Shown piece after piece: positions 38,474 to 50,530 of a stretch of DNA of 64,000 bases. The notes beneath the pieces are model-generated. The model did not search any database. It saw nothing but the letters and a program-made list of their open reading frames with translations, and had not been told where the DNA came from. The stretch is taken from positions 3,189,501-3,253,500 of the forward strand of contig JASSKH010000023.1 in the NCBI GenBank assembly GCA_031763025.1, in the 5' to 3' direction. This DNA is from Macrocystis pyrifera (lineage: Eukaryota; Sar; Phaeophyceae; Laminariales; Laminariaceae). Position numbers and translations under genes: made by a program. The number at the start of each line of letters is the position of its first letter. Within the stretch, counting starts at the first letter, position 1.

Positions 38474-38700
38474 TAGCCGGCGTCCCCGGTGGCTTGGTAG
38501 GTGGTCCGCGTGGCTACTAAGATCAGTTTCGTGGGTTCGAATCTCACCGAGTGCATACTGGTAAGGACTTTCTCTTGCATAAAAATTGGATAGCGGAAAG
38601 CGCGAGAACGTGAGTCAGCAACATCCGAGGACAATCGACCAGCAGTGGGAATGCTGAACCCTATGCGCGATAAAAATGAAGGTTACCGGGGGCAGAAGGG
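38474..38700 (+). repeat. tRNA-derived SINE-like sequence
   Basis: TGGCTTGGTAGGTGG resembles an A box, and GTGGGTTCGAATCTCAC is a good T-arm with a B box 35-40 bp away. The acceptor stem does not pair with the T-arm in place, so it is not an intact tRNA. A ~140-bp tail follows. Confidence 0.5.
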
Positions 38701-38825
38701 ACGACGGGGGGGGGAAAGGGACGTGGCGACACCTGTGACCACGGCTTGTCCTGAAGATCGCTAAGGGTCAAACCTCCTACCACTGACGAGTTAAGCTGAG
38801 AGTATTAGTGATGACAAAAACAATA

Positions 38826-39741
38826 AGGGCTTTTCGAGAGTTAGGTCAAACCCCACGGGTCGGGTCGGGTCGCGTCAGACCTAACCCGACCCGCGAAAAT
38901 GTTGGGGTATGTTGACTTGACTCGACCCGACCCGCGAGATTTTGAAAGCCTCTTGACCCGACCCGGCCCGGCCCGCAAGACTAAAAAAACTGTTGACCCT
39001 ACCCGACCCGTGAGATTTGAAAATCTCCTGACCCGACCCGACCCGACCCGCGAGATGTCAAACCTTCCGACCCGACTTGACTCGACCCGCCACCTTCCGA
39101 TTGACCCGTGAGACACGGGTTTCATGCGGGTCGGGTCACCTTGACCCGCGAGACCATTTATCTTGACCCGCAGGTTCGACCCGCAGATCTGGCCCGTGGG
39201 TCGACACTTCAAAAACAATGTAACAGTCATTTTTGTGCCCCGCAGCAAAATGTGGCCTGGCTGTAGTGGGGATGGATGGATGCGGGCATGCGTATAAGGA
39301 TTTGGCAGTGTTTTATGTTTGAATACGATACCAAAGGAGTAGTATTGAGTATTATTAATATTAATAGTACGAGCGAAGCCTTTGGGTAAGAGAGCGTGAA
39401 GTGTTTCAAGTGTCGGATCCGAGAGTCGGATGCGCGGGTCCGACCCGCGGGTCAGCAGAAAACAACTGCCGGATCATGCTGGCCCCGCCCGCCAGTGACC
39501 CGTTTCTCGCGGGTCATGACCTTAGCCGACCCGTGAGCTTTTCATCACCTCTTGACCCAACCTGACCCGACCCGTGAGATTTGAAAAATTCTTCACCCGA
39601 CCCGACCCGATCCGTGAGATTTGAAAAACTCTTGACCCGACCTGACCCGACAAACGAAATATGGAAACCTCTTGACCCGAACCGACCAAAAATACTTCCT
39701 GACCCGACCCGCGGGTCCGGTCATGACCCGCGAAAAGCCCT
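38826..39741. repeat. TIR-bounded GACCCG minisatellite
   Basis: Bounded by AGGGCTTTTCG and CGAAAAGCCCT. Both flanks are packed with CTTGACCCGACCCGACCCG and GTGAGATTTGAAAA units in ~30-bp periods; the centre (about 39200-39410) is unique. The termini and central spacer suggest a mobile element with satellite arms. Confidence 0.65.
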
Positions 39742-40670
39742 ACAAAAAAAAATAATAATAAACAACAATAATATTACTGCTGCGGTTGTTTCCGAGGACA
39801 AGGGGTGGCGTTCGAGCAAGAAAGTCAGCTCGATTGTTTTGGGAATAGTGGAGGCTTGGGGGGGGCAGGAAAGGGAAGCTACGGGTGTCATATTTCGACG
39901 ATACAGCAGCAGTGTTACAATACTACTGCTGTCGTACATAGCCGGGAAAGGCCAAGGTTGCGAACTTCCCTGTCAATGAAGAGCAACCCGACCCCAACCT
40001 CAGAGATACTGCGGGGCAATGCGCTGCGGGGGGGGGGCAGAGCTGTACATACTGCTGTTGCAGAACGTACGTAGAATACCTGCTGTGTCACGTGTGGCAG
40101 CAGATTAGGAGCGTCGTTCTTACAACGTTTGCACAGAGGTCCCACGCCACGTCAATATTACAATCAGCACACTACAGCAGCACGCCTGCGCTCACTGAAG
40201 GCTGCACGCTACAGCAGTACCAGGACTACGACAGAGTAGGCGGTACGCGGTGGGTACGAGTCGACCTCTATAACTTGTCGCTTCTCTTGTCTCAAGTGTT
40301 CCGTCGCTATGTGTGATATCGGTGCAAGAAAGAGGATTCGAAGGCCAGGTGCATTCAAGCAAGCTCACGCCACGGGGCGGAAATTCGGCACAGCATGGGC
40401 ATACCACGGACTAGAGCAAAATCCACACCCGTGATTCAGCGCTGTCACCGCGCTCCTCTCCTTGTATGTATGCTCTCCGTTCGGGCGTGGACTCCACTTT
40501 GTCTTCATTTAGGAAGGGCAAAGACAGGAAATCAGAAGTGGGCACTGACTGGGAACTGGGCGACAATCACCCTGCCTACGCGGCCTGCGAAGTGCACTAC
40601 GAGTGTCTACGGGAAAGTGTGCGGGAGCGCAGATACACCACCCCATTGCCCAGCAAGGATCAATCAAGCA
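39742..40670. other. No gene recognised
   Basis: Unique sequence with short ORFs only. Confidence 0.4.
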
Positions 40671-40676
40671 CCTCAC

Positions 40677-40779
40677 CTGTGCTTGCAACCGCCAACTGCC
40701 GCAAGTCTTTTGCGATCTGCACCTCCTCCGCTCTGTTGCTCTGTTCTTCTTCCTTGCAGTGCAGGGGTTTCTTGAATTC
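40677..40779 (-). CDS. Possible exon, charged helical segment
   Basis: The acceptor is AGCTTCCAG and the donor CACAG|GTGAGG. It encodes EFKKPLHCKEEEQSNRAEEV and then QIAKDLRQLAVAST. No neighbouring exon could be joined, so this is a candidate only. Confidence 0.28.
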
Positions 40780-41202
40780 CTGGAAGCTTTATGATTCGGG
40801 GACGGCGGGACAACTGAAAGCTGCCGTGTGAGCAGGTGCCTGCTGCCTGGTACCTTTGGACGGCTTGCAGAGCGTGCTGAGTGCTGCATGTCGCGACGTG
40901 GCGAGCGAGCTACTGCTTGTGATGAGCGCGCTATACTTGAGCGCTTGAGATTATGGTGAAACGAACTGCGAAGAGAGAGTGCAGCGCTCAAAGTTCGAAG
41001 GCTCAGAAGAGCTTCAAACATTCAAACATTCAAACTGAGACGTGAAGTCATGATGTCCCATCAGACCAATCCTGAAGCTACAGCAGCCGCTAAAGTAGCC
41101 GCGCGCTCGAGCTGGCATGCTGGTGGGAACAACTCAAAACCGAGGCAAAACATCGCGTGAGTTAGAAAAAAAGGCGGCTACACTCTGCTCGACGCGAATA
41201 TC

Positions 41203-41535
41203 ATGTGGGAGGATGATGTGAGCGCCTTCGTACGGCAAGGGACTTTGGCCGCGATGTCGGAGCTGCGGAGGCGAAGGCGACGGCGACAGGTACGTCAAGC
41301 GGGCGACGATGGTGAAACTCCCCTCTGCTCTCGTGTGATTCCTCTCCATTTATATTGCAATGCTCTTCGCAAGGCGCATGTTTGTGACGATACAGCTGCA
41401 CGTAGTTCCTGTAGTCCGGGATCCGGATGTAGGTGGCAGTTTTTTCAGGTCCGAAATCGCCATTGAGCTGGTGGTGAGGCCCGGACTCGATGTCGCTTCG
41501 GATAGAGACGACGCGAACTTTATCGTCCCCGGTAA
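41203..41535 (+). CDS. Possible gene start, strand unresolved
   Basis: On the plus strand an ATG at 41203 opens MWEDDVSAFVRQGTLAAMSE and ends in an Arg run at a strong donor CGACAG|GTACGT. About 70 bp further, FVTIQLHVVPVVRDPDVGGS reads to the donor CCCCG|GTAAGC. Phases of the two do not match with the acceptor I see. The minus strand is also open here (TYIRIPDYRNYVQLYRH). Confidence 0.28.
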
Positions 41536-41539
41536 GCTC

Positions 41540-44050
41540 TGAGTGTTGGTGGTGATGGTGTCCACCTTAGGGACAAGGGGGTGGGTTGGCAGCAGCGGTA
41601 AAAATCGGTGGCTGTCGGGGCGGTTGGTGACAACCGCGTGGAACCAAAAAGTATAACGAGCTCAGCCAAACCAGCTCATACTGTCTGCCGTTGCTGTCCC
41701 TCAACGCGGCCGCTGTTCTCCCGGAGTAAGGTGGGCATTGGAGGAGGCGGAGTTCGTAGTGGTACTGGCGTCTTCGGCGGCAAGGAGGGAGGGTCGCACA
41801 GCCCTGGTCACTTCTGGGCCGCTCCGGCCCGCAACTTCTGTCATCGGGTTGTGTGAAAAAAAAAAAACATTGTTGCAGCCGAAAGCGCAGCAGGCGCACG
41901 GGACGGCCTGCAGAATCGTTGCTGCCGGTAAGGGTAGAGCGACATATTCCGATCCATACCCCACCATACTTCCGTTTTGCGGTGGTGTCGCCTGTAAAAA
42001 TAACGAGCCGAGGACGACACAAGTTAAGTGTATCACAGCGCGCGAACAAGGCTTCTTGTTCGCTTGCAATGCAATGGTTTTCCTACAGATGTCATCGGAG
42101 TGTTGTTCTCGGCCTGGTGTCATGCTCGTCGGGTCACGTATACGTGGTTAACAGGTCGGGGCTTGACATGCTGACATCACTGGCCTCGCGAAGTTTCGTG
42201 TATGATGCGCGGTCCAGTCACTCGCCACTAAAGCACCACGGGATGAGGGATGAAAACGTTAGTGGTCGTCGCTGGATCTTGGTTTCGCTTCATTCGCTTC
42301 ATGGTCCTTGTCTTTTGGCACGAAACCCAGCAGGGCACGTCGGTTGCGAGCGGCATTTTATGCACTCGACCGCGAATTGAGCAACTTTGCGTTGTACCAG
42401 ATATTATGCGTACGATGGACATATTCTCCTTCCACCGTCCCCCCCGCTTACTCTCACGTAGGCGCCTGGACTGCCTTTCAAGAGATGCGCGAATAGTGAG
42501 GCGGCAGGGTGGCACCAGCAATAACGCGGAAATGAAGTACCGAACATAGGGCAAGAGGGGATTATTTGACCCAGCCGTGTTGCTGCTTTTTCGGTCTGCA
42601 CGAGCTATATGTATATGTGGTCATCGTTACCCAAGGGTCGCTACTATGTATGTTCAAGCGACTCTACTGTAATCGTTTACTCGTGCGAAGTACCGTATTT
42701 GACGTGAGAAACCACCGCGGGGGACAAGAATTTCGCTTTTTGCTTTTTTATCACACGGGGTGGTTTCCTGTGACCGGGTGGCATCTAACGTACCCCAGTG
42801 AATCTGGGCATGGTTTAGTTGAGTTATCGTTTCCATCACTCGAGATTGATTTCTGGTGCGGGCGATATGGGCGGGGGGTGATAGAACGATAGGTTGTATT
42901 AGGTACACTTAGCACGCCCACCCAGACCGCAAGGGGGGATGATACCGCAAGCCGCTGCTGAAGGAGCCGTGGACGCTATTGGCGGGACCTGAGGCGCGAC
43001 GAAGTGTGCCAGGGCCGCAGTACACTGTGGCTGGTGCAGCACTCGCTTCTGTGGCTGGCGTGGCACGCGTTGCCGTGGCTGGCTCGTTTAGTGCTGTTGT
43101 CGGCGTTTGAGGCGCAGGTGCAGCATGAGTGGTTTGAGGACGGACGATTAATGAAGCGATCGTGGCTCCGCTCGTAGCTAGGGGCGCATCAGCAGACCGT
43201 GTCGGGGAAGCAGGCTTCACGGGGGCAACATACGCGTTCGGTCCACGATGATGGACCGCCCGTGCGAGAAGGCTCTGTCCCTTGTCATTGTTATTAATAG
43301 TTATTGGTCTACGACATTTAATATGCGGTCCCGAAAGCTGCCCGCGGTATTTTTGCGTGGATCCAGGGAGATATTATTATTTATGGGCGTATCGGCCGAA
43401 CCAGGGAGGTGATATCCAACGTACCCCGGTGATCAACCTAGCCCTTTTATTTATATATAAATTTATCACAAGGGGCGGTTTCCTGTGATGGGGTGGTATA
43501 TACGAGAAGGGTGGTATCTTACCTCCAATACGGCATTGAGAGAAGGGTTCTTCACTACAGCAGTATAGTATCAGCTGGCCCTAACCGTGGCAATGTTCTT
43601 GGTTTTTGATGGCATGAACCTACCTTTTTAGTACTACGTACTGCAAATAAAATGAATCACGTGCCGTATACTGCTGTACACCGGGTGTTGAACGGGTATA
43701 TCGCTAGGTGCACCATACACTCTGGCTGACGATGCAGCTGCTGAGGTGTGCATTGATTTATTCATATGAAATACTCGTAGCCATCAGGCGCGAAACAGAT
43801 ACCGTTACCAGGTATGTACGACTATCGTGATCGATGTGTACGAATTATTTAATTCTGTAAATAATGATGACAGGTGTATATGTCGGCGGTACGAGTACGC
43901 CCACTGAGTTATTAGGTACGAAACAGATGAGTTTGCTGTTTGAATGTCGCCTGGCGACGACAAACGGTGGTACAAGATACAACAGTACAGCGGTGGAACA
44001 GCTCCAGAATGGATGTATAGGTAAGGTCAAACCCGTCAAGGCGAGATATA
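41540..44050. other. No supported gene
   Basis: Unique sequence. A minus-strand Ala/Thr/Pro-rich ORF (42909-43220) is compositionally biased and lacks splice support. Confidence 0.4.
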
Positions 44051-44057
44051 AAACACC

Positions 44058-44312
44058 CGTCGGTCCATGCTGCGACCGGGCAACAGTTTCAACAAGACGG
44101 CAAGGCGAGAAGGGGCGCATGTACTTCGTCTACCTTCCTTGCGTGGTTACTTACCGTCAGTTCGAGTGCACGCTTCATCGGTAACACCTCTCGGCCCACG
44201 GTGCCACAGCGGCAATCGTTTCAACAAGGCGGCAAAAGGCGAGAAGGGGCGCATGTACTCCGTCTGCCCTCATTGTGTGGTTGCCGTCACTTCGAGGGCA
44301 CGCTTCATCGCT
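44058..44312 (+). repeat. Tandem duplication, ~130-bp unit
   Basis: Two direct copies share CAACAAG.CGGCAA..GCGAGAAGGGGCGCATGTACT, TGTGGTT and GCACGCTTCATCG blocks, at about 80 percent identity by eye. Confidence 0.75.
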
Positions 44313-45224
44313 ATATTATTGTGCATGTACTACTGCCTACACTGCACATTCACTCTATCTTTTACCAGCAGAAAAATCAAAAACTCATATCTACGACTCT
44401 CTACGTTGCGGATTATCCGAGTATGAAGTGCCTGTTCTCGCACACAACCCAAGAACAGCCGGAGCCTGAACGGGCCCCCTGATGTTTACAACTCACACGC
44501 TCACGCACACCTCTACTTACTTGTATGTACGAATAATATAGTATGTACTTGTCGAAGCTCACTGCAATTTGCAATGAGAGTAGTGAGTGGTACTACTGCG
44601 ACAACAGTACTGCGAAAATCTGCTGATTCTGTTCCCTTTCTTGCTTTCTTGCTTGAAATGATTTTTTTTATTTCTGATATTTTCGATTTCGTTTTCGATT
44701 TTTCGACGTCGAGTTTTTTTTTTTTCATCCTGTCTACTCGTATTTCTTCTGGGTAGTATGCGGCCTTCTCGGTTTCTGTGACGACCACAGGTAGATACGT
44801 ACGTGCGCGGACCTCACTTTTTTATTTTTGTCTGTAGACGTGCTTCAGTTATCATGTGTATTATTCTCTGCTTGTTTTTTATTTTTACCGTGGTATGCTT
44901 CCACTCCAGAGTTATTGGAGCCTGTCCTGCGACTACGGACTGCATTGTATTGCGGCGATGAGAACATCAACAACCGATGTTATTTTGCAAGTTAACTAAA
45001 AACTCGGGCAATAAAGGTGTAACGGCTGTCGCGAAAAACGCCTGTGCAATTTATCGAAGACGATCCGCGAATTGTTGGAGGGTGCCTGCTGCCCTCAGAG
45101 TTTTGTGAGGAGGGAGAGACAAGATCGAGAACTCGCAAGTTTTGGGCAGAGCGCTCCGACATACGACAGCAGCAACCCTCCGTCGGGGGCCCAGCAGTCG
45201 CGTGCTTGCTCGTCCCGCTGGGCC

Positions 45225-45338
45225 ATGGCGAGAGCTTGGGGCTTTCTGGTGGCGATCTTGGCTCTGGGATGCCACACTACTCGGATTTTTGCTGCGGCTG
45301 AAGGCCTGATGGGACCGGAGATCGGCGGCCAGAATGAG
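45225..45338 (+). CDS. First exon of a secreted or membrane protein gene
   Basis: An ATG opens MARAWGFLVAILALGCHTTR then IFAAAEG: a short basic N-terminus, a hydrophobic core and an AxA-like cleavage site, a classical signal peptide. Thirty-eight codons end in phase 0 at the strong donor AATGAG|GTAAGC. I could not identify the following exons, so the function is unknown. Confidence 0.5.
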
Positions 45339-45867
45339 GTAAGCTTTGTGTATGGCTATGCTCGTACAGTAGCAGCCTGTCCTGGACTCTCTGTTTTTGT
45401 CTTGTGCATGGGTCTGGCGCAGAACCTCGCCGTAATGTGAGAGGAGACAAGGTAGAGCTTCATCGCTGACACGTACATAGCTGCTGGCGGACTGTTGGAC
45501 ACACAACATTGCGTTTAATTATGTATACAGACAGTGCGAGAGTACAAGCTATCATATCTTTGCCCTACTGTACTCCAGCTTCCAGATCCGAGGCCACATA
45601 GCGGGCGTTCCTCTCCCCTCCCACTGCGGTGTACTCGTACAATACGATATCACTCTATCTAGACTAAAAGATGACTGCTGCTGCAGCTGTCGGTGCCGCC
45701 TCTGTTTCAGTTGGACGGGATCCCCATTTACAATACTGCTGTTAGCACCTGTAGCGCAATCGTATGAGGCATAGGAAGCAACGACGGATGAACCCGTGAA
45801 TCGGTATAGGAATTCTCGCGTGGTGCTGCCTGCACGAAAGCCGTGTGTACTACCAGGTATTATACAG

Positions 45868-46445
45868 TAGACTTGTACCCGGTCCTGTATCCTGTACCCG
45901 GGCTTTTTCAGATCTCTTACCCGTACCCGTGGCTGACTTCTTTAGGCACACGTACCCGGGTAGTGCGGGTATCCGGGTGCTCGGCTAACGTCATAGCTGT
46001 ATACGGGCATAAACACGGACATGCAAACAAAAAGTAGCGGAAAACAAATACGCTTATTATATGAAAAAAACGGTTTGGATCTTGTGGCGATGCTGAGACG
46101 ATCTTGATGTGTTTCGTGTTTTGGGTTCGCTCTCTCCTCTCCTCCCGGAAATAATTGTTTTTAATGGTTTTCCGTCAAGTAATATTTCGTATTTCTTGGG
46201 CGTATGAAGTGATACGTGCGATACGTAATAAAATTTCGCGATATCCAATCTACTCGTTGGACCTATTACCCGCTGGGTATTCGGACCCGGGTACCCGGTT
46301 ACCCGCCGGGCATTTGGACCCAAGTACCCGGGCACCGGGTACCCGCGTACCTGCGGGGTAATTGGGTACCCGGGTCCCATTACCCGGCAGGTAATAGGCC
46401 TTGCCCGTAGCCGAACGGGTAATGACAGGTCGGGGCATTACCGGT
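45868..46445. repeat. GTACCCGG minisatellite in two arms
   Basis: Clusters of TACCCGGGTA-type motifs at 45868-45990 and 46255-46455 flank a unique AT-rich centre. The left arm contains CCCGGGCTTTTTCAGATCTC, recalling the end of the 38826-39741 element. Confidence 0.6.
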
Positions 46446-46459
46446 CGGGTACCCGGTAG

Positions 46460-47980
46460 TAGACGTAGTATACCTCTGTCCGAAAAAGTAAGGACCGTTT
46501 GAGTATTCAGATGAATACCCAAACATTCCTTACAATTCCGGACATCGTGGTACCTGGTACACCACTCTGGAAAGAAACGGAAAAGCCGTTGGCGTATACC
46601 TAAGCTTTTTACGTTGTACATATAGTCTACTGTATATCTGGTATAGAACAAGCGACCTCGACATATCACGCAGCTTGGAGTATTGAGTATCAATGGCTCG
46701 ACCGGTCGAACCCACAGCTGAAATATTTGAAACATCATAAAACAGTGTTATGATATCATATGTAGGAGTTCAGTATACGTTTCGTAACTACCGGTGTCTG
46801 TCTACTGGCTATAGATCTGCGGTCAAACTTTATGCGTACACGGTCGATAACCCAGCTGTAGGGTCGTAGGGGCCCACGTTTTTTTTCCCATATCATTTTT
46901 TCCTTCTTCTTTTTCTTTTTTCATTTTTTTTACCCTTCGCGTTTTTCTTTTTCCTTTCTTATTTTTTCGGGTGTACATGATGATGACGATGTTTTCACAT
47001 TAGCCCATTCCCCTGAAATCCTGTCTGTGGCCACAAAACAGGCTGTGTCAAAAACGCATCTCGATGGGAGAAAACAAGTGCACTGGTCCACCCGCTTTAA
47101 GACCACCCCGTGCCAAGTCGCGTAAGGTGGCCTTATCTCTACTTCGGTATTATCCCTCTTTTTGTAGGACTGCAGCCCCGCTTTGGGGACAAAGTACGTA
47201 GAATTTGAGTGGTTTGTCCCCTAAACGGGAATGCAGTTTGCCCTGAAAGGGTCAAGACCGTTATGGTCTTGATGCGGGACAAAACGGAAACGGACTCAAA
47301 TCGGAGGAAAATGTAGTGCGCGCGATTGCTTCCACCTATACACTACTTGTCAGATGCGAAAGTTCTCTGGGGTCGGTCTCCACGCCCCCAAAAGGCACAC
47401 AGCATAAACGTAGAAAATATTCGTGATTTCCGGCGGCATGCGGATGCATCCAAATAAAAAACAAACAGAACGCACAGCAGTACAAAAGTAGCGTGCAGCT
47501 ACGATGTGCGCCGTTGCCCGGCCGCCGAACGATGGCTCTTGCGAGATTTGTATAATAATTGTGGCATGTAAAGCGAGGAGGGCCCGGCGTGTCTTGCTGG
47601 AGCCTGCAGTTCACAGCCGCCGCCCAGGGCATGGTTGCAGCTGAAGAGACAGCAGCGCGAGTTGTTTCTGTACGGCAGAAGCAGGGTGCTCATTCGTGCG
47701 CTCATGGGCTGGGCTGTCTTGGTCGAGGGGTCTTGTATCTTCGTGCACAAGCGTCACTTTCCCGACTTAAGATCGGGTCGGGGGGATAGGGGCAAATTGA
47801 TCTTATCTGTTTTTTCTCGTGACGAGCCGATTTTCCCGGTGTTATCTCTACTATGGTCTTAAAGTGGGTAAACCACTGTACGAACTAGTGCGCACGCCAG
47901 TACCACTACGTAAGGGAACGGCAAACTGCGAGCTCTCGGGAGGACAGGCGTCCCTGTGCGTGAGGGTGAGGCCCACGCAC
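46460..47980. other. No supported gene
   Basis: Unique sequence apart from the palindromic element at 47165-47255 and a T-rich tract at 46880-46970. Confidence 0.4.
47165..47255. mobile_element. CCCTTTCAG-type palindromic element, copy 2
   Basis: It shares with copy 1 the order ACTGCAGCCCCG, TTGGGGACAAA, TTTGTCCCC, CGGGAATGCAG and a CTGAAAGGG end. A more degraded relative is possible at 28798-28902. Confidence 0.5.
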
Positions 47981-47983
47981 GGG

Positions 47984-48517
47984 CAGGGGGGGGGGGGGGG
48001 TTGTACTCAGTATCATGCATGGTCCTAGTCGTATGACCATAGACCCTCGCATCCCTACAATGCCGGGACGGAGCACGTCGGGTTTTCGCCGACCAGGCAG
48101 ATATTGCTTGCACCAAGCGCGAAGCGCCGTGAGGTGTTGGGTGAGTCGCACGATGGGTGAGCTGCATCCTACTAAGAACCGCTTCTGAGACGGATTTTCT
48201 TGCACATGGATGACAGCGTCGACGAATATATTTCATTTCTAGTGTGGCCAGTTACAGAGACAGCAATGGGTATACTATGCAACTGCCTCGTGGGTGCCTT
48301 ACCATACACACACTACGTGTTACGATCATTATTCCCCTTGTGCGGAAGAAAGGTTCTCCCCGCACAAAAAGATCTAACTGGACCGCCAGCCGTGGTGACT
48401 GCCAAAAATAAAATAGCACCCTGGCTGTCTACCGTAGCTCACGTAGTGAGAGGCGTGTTTACAGCGTCGTCGCCAACCGACGCCAACCCAACCAAATATA
48501 TACCACGGTATATAATA
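47984..48517 (-). mobile_element. C-run SINE array, unit 1 (full length)
   Basis: Full-length copy on the minus strand, from CTATTATATACCGTGGTATA and GGTTGGGTTGGCGTCGG to GATACTGAGTACA and its C-run (plus-strand G-run at 47986-48001). Confidence 0.82.
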
Positions 48518-49069
48518 GGGGGGGTGTAGAGGGGGACGGGGGGGTGTAGTCATTTTCATGCATGGCCGTAGTCGTATAACCATAGACCCTCGCATCCCTA
48601 CAATGCCGTGACGGAGCACGTCGGGCTTTCACCGATCAGACAGACATTGCTTTCACCAAGCGCGAAGCGCCGTGAGGTGTTGGGGCGAGTCGCATGATGG
48701 ATGAGCTACATCCTACGAAGAACCGCTTTTGAGGCGGATTTTCTTGCATGTGGATGACAGCGTCAATGAATTGATTAATTTTCTGGTGTGGCTACTTCCA
48801 GGGGCATCAATGGGTATACTATGTAACTGCCTCGTGGGTGCCTTACCATGTACGCACTTGTGTGATACGGTCATCCCCCTTGTGCGAAGTTAAGGTTCTC
48901 TCCGCACAAAAATGATCTAACTCGACCGCCAGCGGTGATGACTGCCAAAAAACAAACAAAACAAAAAAAAAAACAGTAACCTGGTTGTTTAGCTCACGCA
49001 GTGAGAGGCGTGTTTTACAGCGTCGTCGCCAACCGACGCCAACCTAACCTATGTGTATACCAGGTGTAT
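48518..49069 (-). mobile_element. C-run SINE array, unit 2 (full length)
   Basis: A second full-length copy directly upstream of unit 1 on the minus strand, with the same order of blocks. A C-rich tail separates it from unit 1. Confidence 0.82.
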
Positions 49070-49226
49070 ATATATTTGAGGGGGGAGTGTCTTCGATGTC
49101 ATGCATGGCCGTAGTCGACCCTCGCATCCCTACTATGCCGGGATGGAGCATGTCGGGTTTTAACCCATCAGACAGATATTGCTTGCACCAAGCGCAAAGC
49201 GCCGTCGGGGGGGGGGGGGGGGGGGG
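49070..49226 (-). mobile_element. C-run SINE array, unit 3 (5'-truncated)
   Basis: 3' part of the family. On the minus strand it begins GACGGCGCTTTGCGC immediately after a C21 run and ends CATGACATCGAAGACAC with a short C-run. Confidence 0.8.
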
Positions 49227-49640
49227 GTCATCTGTGATCACGGCTTGTCCAGAAAGTCGCTGGGCGTTAAAATTCACGCGAGGTTGTCTGGAAACTAAAA
49301 GCGGCCCTGTTGCACCCTTCTGCCTGTGGTTCTAAAGCAATGATCTGTACCGGGATATTGATGCTATGGGGGGTGGAGAGGTCGCTTCTGTTTTCTCAAT
49401 ATGTATCCCCGTTGCGACTTGCTTCTGCTTCTGCCGTGATGACGCGCAATTCCAGAAATAATGCATGGTGCGGCGGGCTACCCAAGCATAAATCACATGC
49501 GTATGTGGTTGCTAGGGCGGTGGCCGAAAAACGGAAACGACATCCCCCATGCAATTTGTATCTTAAATTATTACTCTTCGTGGGGTAGCTCTGGCCGTGC
49601 GGTGTGAATAATAAGGCATGAGCTGGGCCAAGGGTCTACA

Positions 49641-49720
49641 CAGCCCCCCCCCCCCCCCCCCCCCCCCCCCTCCTCTAAATCTGGATGGGTTGGCGTCGAG
49701 TGGCGACGACACTGTAAACC
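49641..49720 (+). mobile_element. C30 run followed by a SINE 5' head
   Basis: A run of about 30 C, then a short segment containing GATGGGTTGGCGTCGAGTGG and GACGACACTGTAAAC, the 5' block of the SINE, after which similarity stops. Confidence 0.5.
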
Positions 49721-49819
49721 AAGCCGCCAGACACTAAACATGCATGTACAGACTGCTCCTTCTGGCACAAATGCCACATAGACCAGACCAGACATAGACA
49801 CTATGCAAACAACAGCTCG

Positions 49820-50530
49820 AAAATCAGACCCACCGGTAAAGCAAACACAACATAATATACACGATTCACAGTTATTTTCCCCTACCAAAACACAAACCAG
49901 ATGTAGACATGAAATTGCACAACCAACATATATATTTTTTTCCCATACCGAAACGCAAAAGAAAAAAAATAGACATGAAACAATTGAACTAACCTATTTT
50001 TTCCCCCATATGATTACCAAAACCGGATTTAGACATGAAATTACTCAACTATTAATAACTACTTTTTGTCTCATACCAAAAACGCAAAAACCAGATTTTA
50101 GACGTGAAACAATTGAACTAACTAGTTTTTTTTCCCCTTTACCATGACTTAAACCGGATTTAGACATGAAATTACTCAACTAACTATTTTTTTTACCATA
50201 CCACAAACCCAAAACAGATTTAGACGTGAAACAATTGAATTAACCAGTTTTGTTTCCCATATCATAACACAAACCGGATTCAGACATGAAATTACTCATC
50301 ATTTTTTTTCCGATACCAAAACCCAAATCAGAAATATTCATGAAACTACTCACATAACAGTTGATTTCTTCCCATACCAAAACACAAACCAGATCTAGAA
50401 ATGAAACAACTGAACAAACCAGTTTTTTTTTTCCCCCATGTCCGAACCGAAACCAGACATAGACATGAAAAAGTATAATAGTTTCTCCCATATCATAATA
50501 CTGGTAGTAAAGGCATAAAATATAGACCAA
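49820..50530. repeat. ~65-bp satellite with alternating unit types
   Basis: About ten units built as CATACCAAAACACAAACCAG, ATTTAGACATGAAA and a T-run. Two unit types alternate: one reads GAAATTACTCAACTA, the other GAAACAATTGAACTAACCAG, giving a ~130-bp higher-order period. Confidence 0.85.

Noticed and set aside
49820..50530. CRISPR-like regular repeats
   Set aside because: Units are contiguous and diverged with no unique spacers, in a eukaryotic setting; this is a satellite.
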